64,000 nt of DNA from NCBI RefSeq assembly GCF_002294985.1, contig NZ_NSGE01000001.1, positions 1 through 64,000 of the forward strand, read 5' to 3'. The translations under genes and the position numbers were made by a program. The notes under the pieces are model-generated. The model worked only from the letters and a program-made list of their open reading frames with translations, ran no database searches and was not told the DNA's origin. Positions 40,533-51,175 of this stretch are shown here, in pieces; position 1 is the stretch's first letter; every line of letters begins with the position of its first letter. The DNA comes from Mesorhizobium sp. WSM3862 (GTDB lineage: Bacteria > Pseudomonadota > Alphaproteobacteria > Rhizobiales > Rhizobiaceae).

Positions 40533-42026
40533 ATGCACCTCAAACGGCTGTTTCTTATTGCGGTTTGCACGCTTGCCGCTTTCGCCGCGGCTCCTGGCGT
40601 CAGACAGGCATTCGCAGAAGATGCCGCCAAGCCGGCCGACCCTGGCCTTTCCGACGTGCTGACTGACCTCTTGCATGGCGTCGAAGGTGAGAACTCGACC
40701 TCCGGGCCCGACAAGCGCGTGCCGTTCGGCCGCGAGGAGGTGCAGCTTTCGTTTGCGCCGCTGGTCAAGCAGACGGCGCCGGCCGTGGTCAACGTCTACG
40801 CCTCGCAGACGGCAAAGGTGACCTCGCCGTTCGAGGGCGATCCCTTCTTCGAGGAGTTCTTCGGTCGCGCGCAGCCGCGCGCGCAGTCTTCGCTCGGTTC
40901 CGGCGTGCTGGTCGATCCAAGCGGCGTCATCGTCACCAACTACCATGTCATCAAGGATGCCGACGAGGTGAAGGTCGCGACGGCCGACGGGCGCGAGTTC
41001 ACATCCAAGGTGATGCTTAAGGACGAGACACTCGATCTTGCCGTGCTCAAGATCTCCGCCGACAAGCCGTTCCCGGTGATCGCCATCGGCGATTCCGACG
41101 CGCTCGAGGTCGGCGACCTGGTGCTCGCCATCGGCAATCCCTTCGGCGTCGGCCAGACCACCACCAGCGGGATCGTTTCGGCGCTTGCCCGCAGCCATAT
41201 CGGCGTTTCCGACTCCGGCTATTTCATCCAGACCGATGCCGCCATCAATCCCGGCAATTCCGGCGGCGCGCTGATCAACATGGGCGGCCAGCTGGTCGGC
41301 ATCAACACGGCTATCTATAGCCGTAGCGGCGGCTCGATCGGTATCGGTTTCGCCATTCCGTCGAACATGGTCAGGGCTTTCGCCGACGCCGCCAAGGCCG
41401 GCCTGGATTTCTTCGAGCGGCCCTATATCGGCGCCGAGTTTGAAGCCGTGACACCGCAGATCGCGGAATCGCTCGGCATGGAAAAGCCGACCGGCGCGTT
41501 GGTCTCGTCGGTCGATGCGGCCGGACCGGCCGGCAAGGCGGGGCTCAAGCCGGGCGACGTCGTGCTGTCGCTCAACAACACGCCGGTCGAAAGCATCGAG
41601 GCGCTGAACTACCGCATGGCGACGCTGTCGATCGGTACGAAGGCGACCTTCGCCGTACTGAGCAAGGGCCAGCAGGCAACGCTCGAGATTGCCCTGGAGC
41701 GCGCCCCCGAAGGCGCGAAGGCGAGCGAGGTCACGCTGCATGGCCGCAGCCCCTTCGCCGGCGCCAAGGTGGCAGAGCTTTCGCCGCGCCTTGCCCAGCG
41801 TCTCGGGCTGCGCACCGACATGAAGGGGGTCACCGTGGTCGACATCAACCGCGATTCACCGGCCGCCGATTTCGGCTTCCAACCGGGCGATATCGTGCGC
41901 GAAGTGAACGGCACCAGCATCGATAAGGCGGCGACGCTGGCACAGATTGCGCAGCAGGACACGCGGTGGTGGCGGTTTACCGTCGAGCGCGGTGGGCAGA
42001 TACTGCGCCAGGTGTTGCGTTACTGA
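40533..42026 (+). CDS. Periplasmic Do-like serine protease (DegP/DegQ family)
   Basis: A 497-residue protease and chaperone of the envelope. The signal peptide is about residues 1-28 (cleavage AFA-ED). The trypsin-like domain carries the triad His138 (TNYHVI), Asp168 (LDLAVLK) and Ser243 (GNSGGAL). Two PDZ domains follow, near residues 285-375 and 395-495. The segment before the catalytic domain (FEGDPFFEEFFG) is the typical regulatory loop. It degrades or refolds misfolded periplasmic proteins. A GGAGG ribosome site precedes ATG. It is probably the first gene of a unit with rarA, 44 bases downstream. Confidence 0.93.
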   Translation: MHLKRLFLIAVCTLAAFAAAPGVRQAFAEDAAKPADPGLSDVLTDLLHGVEGENSTSGPDKRVPFGREEVQLSFAPLVKQTAPAVVNVYASQTAKVTSPFEGDPFFEEFFGRAQPRAQSSLGSGVLVDPSGVIVTNYHVIKDADEVKVATADGREFTSKVMLKDETLDLAVLKISADKPFPVIAIGDSDALEVGDLVLAIGNPFGVGQTTTSGIVSALARSHIGVSDSGYFIQTDAAINPGNSGGALINMGGQLVGINTAIYSRSGGSIGIGFAIPSNMVRAFADAAKAGLDFFERPYIGAEFEAVTPQIAESLGMEKPTGALVSSVDAAGPAGKAGLKPGDVVLSLNNTPVESIEALNYRMATLSIGTKATFAVLSKGQQATLEIALERAPEGAKASEVTLHGRSPFAGAKVAELSPRLAQRLGLRTDMKGVTVVDINRDSPAADFGFQPGDIVREVNGTSIDKAATLAQIAQQDTRWWRFTVERGGQILRQVLRY

Positions 42027-42070
42027 GCAGGCTCTGGAAAAGGGGCCGCGTTCCAACCAAATAAAAGTGC

Positions 42071-43378
42071 ATGGCCGATCTGTTCAGCGTCGATGAACCG
42101 GAGAAGGCGCCGCCCGGCCGGCCGCTGGCTGATCGGTTGCGCCCGAAGACCCTTGGCGAGGTCGTTGGCCAGGAGCACTTGACCGGCCCGGATGGCGCGC
42201 TGACGCGGCTGATCAATTCCGGCACGCTCGGCTCGATGATCTTCTGGGGCCCGCCCGGCACCGGCAAGACGACGGTGGCGCGGCTGCTCGCCGGCGAAAC
42301 CCACCTCGCCTTCGAGCAGATATCGGCGGTGTTTTCCGGCGTCGCCGACCTGAAGAAAGTGTTCGAGGCAGCAAAATTGCGCCGGACCAATGGCCGCCAG
42401 ACGCTGCTCTTCGTCGACGAGATCCATCGCTTCAACCGCGCCCAGCAGGACGGTTTTTTGCCGGTCATGGAAGACGGCACGGTGGTGCTGGTCGGCGCCA
42501 CGACGGAGAACCCATCCTTCGAGCTGAACGCGGCGCTTCTGTCCCGCGCGCGGGTGCTCGTCTTCCGCTCGCTGGACGAGGAGAGCATCGCCAAGCTGCT
42601 GGAGCGGGCCGAGGCGACCGAGGGCAGGGCGCTGCCGCTCGACGACGAGGCGCGGGCCATGCTGATCCGCATGAGCGATGGCGACGGTCGTGCCTCGCTG
42701 ACGCTCGCCGAGGAGGTCTGGCGCGCCGCCAAGCCGGGCGAGGTGTTTGGGCCCGAAGGCCTGCAGCGCGTCATCCAGCGTCGCGCGCCGATCTACGACA
42801 AGGGCCAGGACGGCCACTACAACCTGATCTCGGCGCTGCATAAATCAGTACGCGGCTCGGATCCGGACGCCGCGCTGTATTACCTCGCCCGCATGTTCGA
42901 TGCCGGTGAGGATCCGCTCTATCTCGGCCGCCGGCTGGTGCGCATGGCGGTGGAAGATATCGGGCTTGCCGATCCGCAGGCGCTGGTCGTCGCCAATGCC
43001 GCAAAGGACGCCTACGACTATCTCGGCTCGCCCGAGGGTGAACTCGCCTTCGCCGAGGCCACTGTCTATCTCGCCACCGCGCCCAAGTCGAACGCCGTCT
43101 ACACCGCCTTCAAGGCGGCGACACAAGCGGCCAAGGAATTCGGCTCGCTGCTGCCGCCCAAGCACATCCTCAACGCGCCGACCAAGCTGATGAAGGAAGA
43201 GGACTACGGCGCCGGCTACCGCTACGACCACGACGAGCCGGATGCCTTTTCCGGCCAGGACTATTTCCCGGAAAAGATGGGCCGCCGCACTTTCTACGAT
43301 CCGCCCGAGCGCGGCTTCGAGCGCGAGGTCAGGAAGCGGTTGGAATACTGGGCAAAGCTGCGCAAAGAGCGGGAATAG
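42071..43378 (+). CDS. rarA: Replication-associated recombination protein A (RarA/MgsA) AAA ATPase
   Basis: A 435-residue cytoplasmic AAA+ ATPase related to clamp-loader subunits. The N-terminal RLRPKTLGEVVGQEHLTGPDG is typical of the family. Walker A is GPPGTGKTTVARLLAG, Walker B LLFVDEIHRFNRAQQD, sensor 1 GATTENPSFELNAALLSR. The C-terminal tetramerisation part contains YDKGQDGHYNLISALHKSVRGSDPDAALY. It acts at stalled replication forks. The degP-type gene and rarA neighbourhood is common in rhizobia, as far as I recall. Confidence 0.94.
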   Translation: MADLFSVDEPEKAPPGRPLADRLRPKTLGEVVGQEHLTGPDGALTRLINSGTLGSMIFWGPPGTGKTTVARLLAGETHLAFEQISAVFSGVADLKKVFEAAKLRRTNGRQTLLFVDEIHRFNRAQQDGFLPVMEDGTVVLVGATTENPSFELNAALLSRARVLVFRSLDEESIAKLLERAEATEGRALPLDDEARAMLIRMSDGDGRASLTLAEEVWRAAKPGEVFGPEGLQRVIQRRAPIYDKGQDGHYNLISALHKSVRGSDPDAALYYLARMFDAGEDPLYLGRRLVRMAVEDIGLADPQALVVANAAKDAYDYLGSPEGELAFAEATVYLATAPKSNAVYTAFKAATQAAKEFGSLLPPKHILNAPTKLMKEEDYGAGYRYDHDEPDAFSGQDYFPEKMGRRTFYDPPERGFEREVRKRLEYWAKLRKERE

Positions 43379-43584
43379 CCGCTTCCGCGGCTCGGCGAGC
43401 CCGGGTGCTTCGCGGCGAAGCTTCGTCGGCATGACAGCAAAGTCGAGATGCTGGCGCGATCGTGAGCGGGCAAACCTGTTCCAGATTGTGCCGCGTCATG
43501 AAAAATCCTATGAAGGCGCACGGCTGGCGGGGGTCGCCGTGATTTGGCTCATGCGAACAGGATCGCGCTCCCAGGCGAAAGACT

Positions 43585-44415
43585 ATGACAAAGCAAACCC
43601 GTAAGACTCTTCGTCAGGCTGCTATCGCAGTCCCGCTTCTCGCGCTTGGCTTTTATTTTATCCCGATCCTGACCACGATCTGGATCGTCTGCGGTCTGAT
43701 CGACGTGATGCGCAATGCAAACAAGGATCTGTCGTTGTTCCGCGGCTATTTCCTCGGCAACGGCATCTTCACCTGGCTGCTGTCGCCATTCAACCTTTTG
43801 GTCGACCTGCTTTGCTATCGGAACCCGGGCGTATGGAAGCTGGAGCAGTTCCCCGCAGACTATCAGCGCGAGGTCAACGAGGTTCTCGACGTCTTCAAGG
43901 CTCGCAAGGACGAGATCATCGCCGATATCGACGCCAATTTCGGCACCGGTCGGCGCGGCATGTATGTCTATCAGTGGTATGGCAAGCACAAGATCGACAA
44001 CGTCGCGGAATTCAACAAGGACTTCAAATACATCAAGACCATCGCGGTCTCAGTCTTCAGAGGCAAGGAATCGACTTCCTGGCATTTCGGGCCGCTGCGG
44101 CTCAGCCTGCGCATCCTCTACAACCTGTTGCCGGTCAAGGCTGAGATTTTCGTCGAGTGCAACGGCGCCAGGAACTACTGGCACGACAACCCGCTTTACA
44201 TTTTCGACGACACGCTGCTGCACCGTTCGGTGAACGAATATGACGGACGCCGCTACTGCGTGTTCATGGATATCATCCGTCCATCGCCATTCCCCGGCCT
44301 GATCGCCAACCTTCTCGCCATCGTCTCGGTCAGCGTCGAGCGCATCAATTCCATGTTCTACAAGAACTGGAAGATGATCGGCTCGTCCAAGGCCAAGAAG
44401 GCCGCCGCAAACTGA
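43585..44415 (+). CDS. Membrane-anchored aspartyl/asparaginyl beta-hydroxylase-like protein
   Basis: A 276-residue protein with two N-terminal hydrophobic segments (about 11-38 and 55-75) followed by a soluble domain. The domain has the C-terminal part of the Asp/Asn beta-hydroxylase fold (PF05118): LYIFDDTLLHRSVNEYDGRRYCVFMDIIRPSPF. This provides the distal metal His, the Arg for 2-oxoglutarate and the DxxRP end. Upstream, STSWHFGPLRLSLRILYNL stands where the first metal His/Asp pair would be, but no clear HxD or HxxP motif is visible. It may therefore be a divergent or inactive relative. Substrate unknown; lipid or LPS modification is possible because related LpxO-type enzymes are membrane-bound. 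Confidence 0.65.
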   Translation: MTKQTRKTLRQAAIAVPLLALGFYFIPILTTIWIVCGLIDVMRNANKDLSLFRGYFLGNGIFTWLLSPFNLLVDLLCYRNPGVWKLEQFPADYQREVNEVLDVFKARKDEIIADIDANFGTGRRGMYVYQWYGKHKIDNVAEFNKDFKYIKTIAVSVFRGKESTSWHFGPLRLSLRILYNLLPVKAEIFVECNGARNYWHDNPLYIFDDTLLHRSVNEYDGRRYCVFMDIIRPSPFPGLIANLLAIVSVSVERINSMFYKNWKMIGSSKAKKAAAN

Positions 44416-44537
44416 AGCGTCCGCGCCTGCGGCTCCGCAACGCTCTTTGGCGCGATCTTTGTCCGTTGTTGGGTCTTTGGCTCGCAACCTCTCTGCCTTA
44501 GTGCTATGGCGCCGCCTTCAACCGGAAAAGCGTAACC

Positions 44538-45524
44538 ATGGCAGGTGTCGAACAAATCACTGTGGAGGCCGGCGAAGCGGGCATGCGGCTCGACCGCTGG
44601 TTCAAGGTCCATTATCCGGGCCTCGGCTTCGGTCACCTGCAAAAGCTCTTGCGCTCGGGCCAGGTCCGCGTCGATGGCGGCCGCGTGAAGGCCGACACGC
44701 GCGTCGAGCCCGGGCAGACCGTGCGCATTCCGCCGCTCGAAGTCGACAAGAAGGGCGACGCCGCGCTCACCGGCCATTCGATCCGCAACCAGGGCGATGC
44801 CGATGTGCTGGCCAAGATGCTGCTGCACGAGGACCCGAAGGTCTTCGTCTTCAACAAGCCTGCCGGGCTTGCCGTGCAGGGCGGCTCCGGCGTCACGCGC
44901 AATGTCGACGACATGCTCGAGGCCTGGCGCAACCAGAAGGGCGAGAAGCCGCGCCTCGTCCATCGCCTCGACCGCGACACGTCCGGCGTGCTGGTCGTTG
45001 CCCGCACCCGCCTTGCCGCGATGAAGCTGTCGGAAGCGTTCCGGGCGCGCGAGACGAAGAAAACCTATTGGGCCTTGGTCAAGGGCGTGCCGCCGAAGCG
45101 CGAGGACAAGATCTCGACCTGGCTGGTCAAGGAGGCGACGCCGGACGGCGACCGCGTGCGCATCGCCAAGCATGGCGAGAAGGGCGCCGACCATGCCGTT
45201 TCCTATTACCGCGTCGTCGAGCAGGCGGCGCAGTCGCTGTCCTGGCTGGAAATGGAACCTTATACCGGCCGCACCCACCAGCTTCGCGTCCATGCCGCCC
45301 ATACCGGCTGCCCGATCATCGGCGATCCCAAATATTTCGAGGCCGACACCAATTGGGAGTTTCCCGGCGGCATCCAGAACCGCCTTCATCTTCACGCGCG
45401 CCGCATCGTTATCCCGCATCCAGACCAGGGCGTCATCGATGTTACCGCGCCGATGCCGCCGCATATGCGCCAAAGCTGGAACTTGCTCGGCTTCGATGAG
45501 CAGAGCGCGGAGGACGACAATTGA
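44538..45524 (+). CDS. rluC: 23S rRNA pseudouridine synthase, RluC/RluD family
   Basis: A 328-residue enzyme. An N-terminal S4 RNA-binding domain (about residues 10-75, MRLDRWFKVHYPGLGFGHLQKLL) precedes the catalytic domain. Motif I VFNKPAGLAVQGG and motif II HRLDRDTSGVLVVART hold the catalytic Asp; LEMEPYTGRTHQLRVHAAHTG is the conserved substrate-binding motif. It makes pseudouridine in 23S rRNA; RluC versus RluD cannot be settled by eye. Its stop codon overlaps the TTG start of the next gene. Confidence 0.88.
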   Translation: MAGVEQITVEAGEAGMRLDRWFKVHYPGLGFGHLQKLLRSGQVRVDGGRVKADTRVEPGQTVRIPPLEVDKKGDAALTGHSIRNQGDADVLAKMLLHEDPKVFVFNKPAGLAVQGGSGVTRNVDDMLEAWRNQKGEKPRLVHRLDRDTSGVLVVARTRLAAMKLSEAFRARETKKTYWALVKGVPPKREDKISTWLVKEATPDGDRVRIAKHGEKGADHAVSYYRVVEQAAQSLSWLEMEPYTGRTHQLRVHAAHTGCPIIGDPKYFEADTNWEFPGGIQNRLHLHARRIVIPHPDQGVIDVTAPMPPHMRQSWNLLGFDEQSAEDDN

Positions 45525-46441
45525 GCGGTGCTGCCGATACATTCGGCCGACGCGACGCGGTCGACATGACCGCGGCCGCCATGATGGTCGGGCTGACATT
45601 GTCCTGGGGCCTGAACTACGTCGCCGCCAAGGTCTCCTATGCCGGCTACGATCCGGTCTTCGTATCGATCGCGCGCTCGATCATCGGCGGGCTGTGCGTT
45701 CTCGGCTGGTGCCGGTTGCGCGGCATCAAGCTGTTTGAAGCGGATGGGACGCTCAGCGCCGGTATTGTCGTCGGCGTGCTCTTCGGCGTCGAGTTCCTGT
45801 TTCTCTATATCGGGCTGGAATACACGACCGTCGCTCGCAACACGCTCCTGGTCAACACCATGCCGTTCTGGGTCCTGATCGGCGGCCATTTTTTGCTCGG
45901 CGAGCGCATCAACGTGCGCAAGCTTGGGGGCCTCGTGCTTGCCTTCTGCGGCCTTCTGGCCGTGTTCTCAGACGGCATCTTCGGCGGCAATGACGCGACG
46001 CTGACGGGCGATCTGCTCAGTCTTGGCTCGGGCATCCTGTGGGCGTTGACCAGCATCGTCATCAAGCGATCGAAGCTGGTCGAGACCAGCGCCGAGAAGC
46101 TTCTGCTCTATCAACTCGCTGGCGCCGCCGTCGTCGGTGCCCTTGTGATGCCGTTCGCCGGCCCGCCCATCCGCGAAATCGCTGCATTGCCGACACTGGC
46201 ATTGATGTTCCAGTCTTTCTATATCGTCGCTTTCACCTATGTTTTGTGGTTCTGGCTGCTCACGCGCTATCCGGCGGCAGGCCTGTCCAGCTTCGCCTTC
46301 CTGTCGCCGGTGTTCGGTGTTCTGTGCGGCGCCGTGCTTTTGGGCGAGCCGCTGACGATCAGGATCTTCCTGGCATCGGGCCTGATCGCGGCCGGGCTGA
46401 TCATCGTCAATCGGCCGTCGCGCAAGCAGGTCCCAGCGTAA
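45521..46441 (+). CDS. EamA/DMT-family inner-membrane transporter
   Basis: A 306-residue protein with about ten membrane segments in two EamA repeats. The first contains LTLSWGLNYVAAKVSYAGYDP, the second GILWALTSIVIKRSKLVETSAEKLLLYQLAG. The TTG start at 45521 overlaps the rluC stop (TTGA) and has GGAGG 7 bases upstream; ATG 45566 is an alternative. Drug/metabolite transporters of this type export small organic compounds; the substrate cannot be told. The overlap with rluC suggests coupled translation, and the ATP12 gene follows after 10 bases. Confidence 0.85.
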   Translation: MSGAADTFGRRDAVDMTAAAMMVGLTLSWGLNYVAAKVSYAGYDPVFVSIARSIIGGLCVLGWCRLRGIKLFEADGTLSAGIVVGVLFGVEFLFLYIGLEYTTVARNTLLVNTMPFWVLIGGHFLLGERINVRKLGGLVLAFCGLLAVFSDGIFGGNDATLTGDLLSLGSGILWALTSIVIKRSKLVETSAEKLLLYQLAGAAVVGALVMPFAGPPIREIAALPTLALMFQSFYIVAFTYVLWFWLLTRYPAAGLSSFAFLSPVFGVLCGAVLLGEPLTIRIFLASGLIAAGLIIVNRPSRKQVPA

Positions 46442-46451
46442 GGAGTTCGAG

Positions 46452-47243
46452 ATGCGCGACATCCTCAACGACCTCGAAGCGGGAAAGCAGCTTTCAGATC
46501 CCGATCCGGTGCGCCGCGCCCAGATCCAGATGAAGACGCCGCTGCCGAAGCGCTTCTACAAGGCGGTTTCGGTAGTGCCGGTCGAAGGCGGTTTTGCCGT
46601 CCATCTGGACGGCAGGCCGGTCCGCACGCCGGGAAAGGCGCTGCTGGTGTTGCCGACTGAAGGAGCCGCGACGCTGGTTGCTGACGAATTTTCCGCCCAG
46701 CGCGAGATCATCGACCCTGTGACCATGCCGGTGATGCGCCTTGCCAACACGGCACTCGACGGTGTGGCCAGCGACCCGCAAGCGGTGCTGGAGGATGTCC
46801 TGCGCTTCGCTTCGTCGGACCTGCTTTGCTACCGAGCCGATGGCCCGCAGGGGCTGGTAGACCGTCAGAACAGGCTCTGGGATCCGGTTCTCGATTGGGC
46901 AAGAAGCAACCTCGGCGTGCGCTTCAACCTCGCCGAAGGTGTCATCCATGTCGAGCAGCCGCGCGAGACGATCGCCGTCCTTGGCGCTCATCTTGCCCAG
47001 CGCGCCGAGCCGCTGCGTCTGGCCGCGATCCACGTCATGACCTCGCTGACCGGCTCAGCGCTGCTGGCGCTTGCCGTCGACTTCGGCGAGCTCGACGGCG
47101 AGGAGGCCTGGGCCGCCGGCCATGTCGACGAAGACTGGCAGATCGAGCACTGGGGCCAGGATGCCGAAGCCGTCGCGCGCCGCTCCGCCCGCAAGCGCGA
47201 CATGATGGCGGCAGTCAGCCTGCTTGAGGCGCTCAAAGCCTGA
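46452..47243 (+). CDS. ATP12-family F1-ATPase assembly chaperone
   Basis: A 263-residue soluble protein. Typical features are KRFYKAVSVVPVEGGFAVHLDGRPVRTPGK near residue 33, EFSAQREIIDPVTMPVMRLANTALD in the middle and the C-terminal ALAVDFGELDGEEAWAAGHVDEDWQIEHWG. In mitochondria Atp12 binds the F1 alpha subunit during assembly; alphaproteobacteria carry homologues. The ATP synthase genes are not in this window. It begins 10 bases after the transporter gene. Confidence 0.9.
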   Translation: MRDILNDLEAGKQLSDPDPVRRAQIQMKTPLPKRFYKAVSVVPVEGGFAVHLDGRPVRTPGKALLVLPTEGAATLVADEFSAQREIIDPVTMPVMRLANTALDGVASDPQAVLEDVLRFASSDLLCYRADGPQGLVDRQNRLWDPVLDWARSNLGVRFNLAEGVIHVEQPRETIAVLGAHLAQRAEPLRLAAIHVMTSLTGSALLALAVDFGELDGEEAWAAGHVDEDWQIEHWGQDAEAVARRSARKRDMMAAVSLLEALKA

Positions 47244-47423
47244 GCTCCGCTTCGCATTGCATCTAATACCAAAGTCATAATCCCATCGTCGCGGTGCCTT
47301 TTGGGGGCGCTTTCTGCCATTTTTTCCCTCGTTGGCCGCGTTTTTTGAGTCCGCGTTCGGAGGAATTGCGGACGGTGGCGCGCAGCCATCGAGGACAGAC
47401 GGGATCCACGGGAGGATATATCA

Positions 47424-49313
<1,890 letters not shown>

Positions 49314-49333
49314 CCGATCCTCGGCAAATGAAG

Positions 49334-49365
49334 AGCCCGGCGCGAGCGATCGCGCCGGGCTTTTT
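49334..49365 (+). terminator. Rho-independent terminator after the MHS transporter
   Basis: AGCCCGGCGCGA (49334-49345) pairs perfectly with TCGCGCCGGGCT (49350-49361), loop GCGA, then T-tract to 49365. It lies between the transporter and the opposite-strand DUF2735 gene. Confidence 0.93.
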
Positions 49366-49390
49366 CTCGTCTCGAGCTGGAAAGAATTGG

Positions 49391-49585
49391 TCAGCTCTTG
49401 CGCTGCTTGTGTTCTTCCTCGATTGCCGCCTGATGGTACCAGCCGTCGAAATCTGCGTGCGTATTGCGCAACGAGGCAAGCTCTGCCGCGAATTTCGCCT
49501 TTGCGCCTAAATTTGAGGCAGACGCCCGGCCTGCAAGCGGGAACATCAGGATCTTTGCCGAAGGACGGGACGTGGTGACATCCAT
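49391..49585 (-). CDS. DUF2735 family small protein
   Basis: A 64-residue protein read on the minus strand, divergent from glnII. It has the family pattern: an N-terminal SAKILMFPLAGR and a C-terminal WYHQAAIEEEHKQRK. As I recall, DUF2735 genes regularly lie beside glnII in rhizobia, and here the intergenic region is shared. A nitrogen-related role is suggested only by this location. There is no signal peptide or membrane segment. Confidence 0.75.
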   Translation of the reverse strand: MDVTTSRPSAKILMFPLAGRASASNLGAKAKFAAELASLRNTHADFDGWYHQAAIEEEHKQRKS

Positions 49586-49893
49586 TGGCGGCCTCCTACC
49601 TCTTCAGGAGCAAGTCGATTCAAATCTGTTCCCAAGATAGGTTCTGCGATTCATTTAGGCAATATGCTCACAAAAAGATCAGTCGCTGCACAATATTTAT
49701 GCAGAAAGCGCGCCTGAACGATCGCCGCGCATTGCTGCGCAGCCTCAGCAAAATCAACGCTTTGCGATGACCATTTTGCCGCACCCTGGACGAGGAGAGT
49801 GGCATACGAATTGCATTTTAGCGCACGGCAGGCCGGCTCGGTCCGGCCATGCGTTGATGCCGCCCCGGCGTCCAAGCAACGAGAGGCACTGGA
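49586..49893 (+). promoter_or_regulatory. glnII promoter region: sigma-54 promoter and NtrC-like site
   Basis: In this 308-base divergent region TGGCATACGAATTGCA (49800-49815) has GG and GC exactly 10 bases apart, as required for a -24/-12 promoter. A 17-base NtrC-like dyad, TGCACAATATTTATGCA (49687-49703), lies 97 bases upstream of the -24 element, matching 9 of 12 positions of TGCACC-N5-GGTGCA. Nitrogen-limitation control of glnII through NtrC and RpoN is known in rhizobia. Confidence 0.8.
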
Positions 49894-50934
49894 ATGACCA
49901 AATACAAACTCGAGTATATTTGGCTCGACGGCTACACCCCGACCCCCAATCTGCGCGGCAAGACCCAGATCAAGGAGTTTGCCGAGTTCCCGACGCTTGA
50001 GCAGCTGCCACTGTGGGGCTTCGACGGCTCTTCCACGAACCAGGCCGAAGGCCGCAGCTCCGACTGCGTGCTGAAGCCGGTCGCGCTCTATCCGGATCCG
50101 GCGCGCACCAACGGCGTTCTCGTCATGTGCGAAGTCATGATGCCCGATGGCGTCACCCCGCATGCTTCGAACAGCCGCGCGACCATCCTCGACGACGAGG
50201 ACGCCTGGTTCGGCTTCGAGCAGGAATATTTCTTCTACAAGGATGGCCGCCCGCTCGGCTTCCCCGAGAGCGGCTATCCGGCGCCGCAGGGACCTTATTA
50301 CACCGGCGTCGGCTACAAGAATGTCGGCGATGTCGCGCGCCAGATCGTCGAGGAGCATCTCGACCTTTGTCTCGCCGCCGGCATCAACCATGAGGGCATC
50401 AACGCCGAAGTGGCCAAGGGCCAGTGGGAGTTCCAGATCTTCGGCAAGGGTTCCAAGAAAGCCGCCGACCAGATCTGGATGGCGCGCTACCTGCTGCTGC
50501 GCCTTACCGAAAAGTACGGCATCGACATCGAGTTCCACTGCAAGCCGCTTGGCGATACCGATTGGAACGGCTCGGGCATGCACTGCAACTTCTCGACCAA
50601 GTACATGCGCGAAGTCGGCGGCAAGGCCTATTTCGAGGCGCTGATGGCCCAGTTCGAAAAGAACCTGATGGATCACATCGCCGTCTATGGTCCGGACAAC
50701 GACAAGCGCCTGACCGGCAAGCATGAGACCGCGCCTTGGAACAAGTTCTCCTATGGCGTTGCCGACCGCGGTGCCTCGATCCGCGTGCCGCACTCCTTCA
50801 TCAAGAACGACTACAAGGGCTATCTGGAAGACCGCCGCCCGAACTCCCAGGGCGACCCCTACCAGATCGCCTCGCAGGTCTTGAAGACGATCTCGGAGGT
50901 CGCGACCGACGCGAAGGTCTCGGCTGCGGCGTAA
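49894..50934 (+). CDS. glnII: Glutamine synthetase type II (GSII)
   Basis: A 346-residue, plant-like glutamine synthetase that joins ammonia to glutamate with ATP. Motifs are LPLWGFDGSSTNQAEG near residue 40, WFGFEQEYFF (metal ligands), NHEGINAEVAKGQWEFQIF, WNGSGMHCNFSTK and the substrate loop ADRGASIRVP. It lacks the NLYDLPP adenylylation site seen in GlnA, as expected for this type. A GAGAGGCACTGGA stretch holds the ribosome site. It converges on glnA with two terminators between. Confidence 0.97.
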   Translation: MTKYKLEYIWLDGYTPTPNLRGKTQIKEFAEFPTLEQLPLWGFDGSSTNQAEGRSSDCVLKPVALYPDPARTNGVLVMCEVMMPDGVTPHASNSRATILDDEDAWFGFEQEYFFYKDGRPLGFPESGYPAPQGPYYTGVGYKNVGDVARQIVEEHLDLCLAAGINHEGINAEVAKGQWEFQIFGKGSKKAADQIWMARYLLLRLTEKYGIDIEFHCKPLGDTDWNGSGMHCNFSTKYMREVGGKAYFEALMAQFEKNLMDHIAVYGPDNDKRLTGKHETAPWNKFSYGVADRGASIRVPHSFIKNDYKGYLEDRRPNSQGDPYQIASQVLKTISEVATDAKVSAAA

Positions 50935-50980
50935 TGCCTTAAATGCGTCGGCGGCATTCCCCGCGAGACCATCGAAGATT

Positions 50981-51016
50981 AAAAAGCCCTGGCGAAAATG
51001 CCGGGGCTTTTTTTAG
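50981..51016 (+). terminator. Rho-independent terminator after glnII
   Basis: AAAAAGCCCTGGC (50981-50993) pairs with GCCGGGGCTTTTT (51000-51012), one G-T pair, loop gaaaat, followed by more T. It lies 46 bases past the glnII stop. Confidence 0.9.
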
Positions 51017-51124
51017 GCCTGGCTTGCTTGGCGGCGATGAGATCCGCGCTCTCGCGACAGTGCTGGCCTGCTGTTCTGACGAGGCCCGTCCTGCGGCCTT
51101 TCCGCCCTCTGGCGAGCTGTTCAC

Positions 51125-51156
51125 GAAAAAACCCCGGCTTTCGCCGGGGTTGTTTT
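51125..51156 (-). terminator. Terminator between glnII and glnA (glnA side)
   Basis: AACCCCGGC (51130-51138) pairs with GCCGGGGTT (51143-51151) around TTTC. Read on the minus strand, the stem is followed by six T residues, so it serves glnBA; on the plus strand it has a weaker T-tract. Confidence 0.9.
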
Positions 51157-51175
51157 CTGTCGGGAATGCAGTCGC

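Noticed and set aside
42771..43604. Possible small genes in the rarA-hydroxylase gap (43379-43584)
   Set aside because: The frames there are continuations of shadow frames from rarA and have no ribosome sites or conserved-looking sequence.
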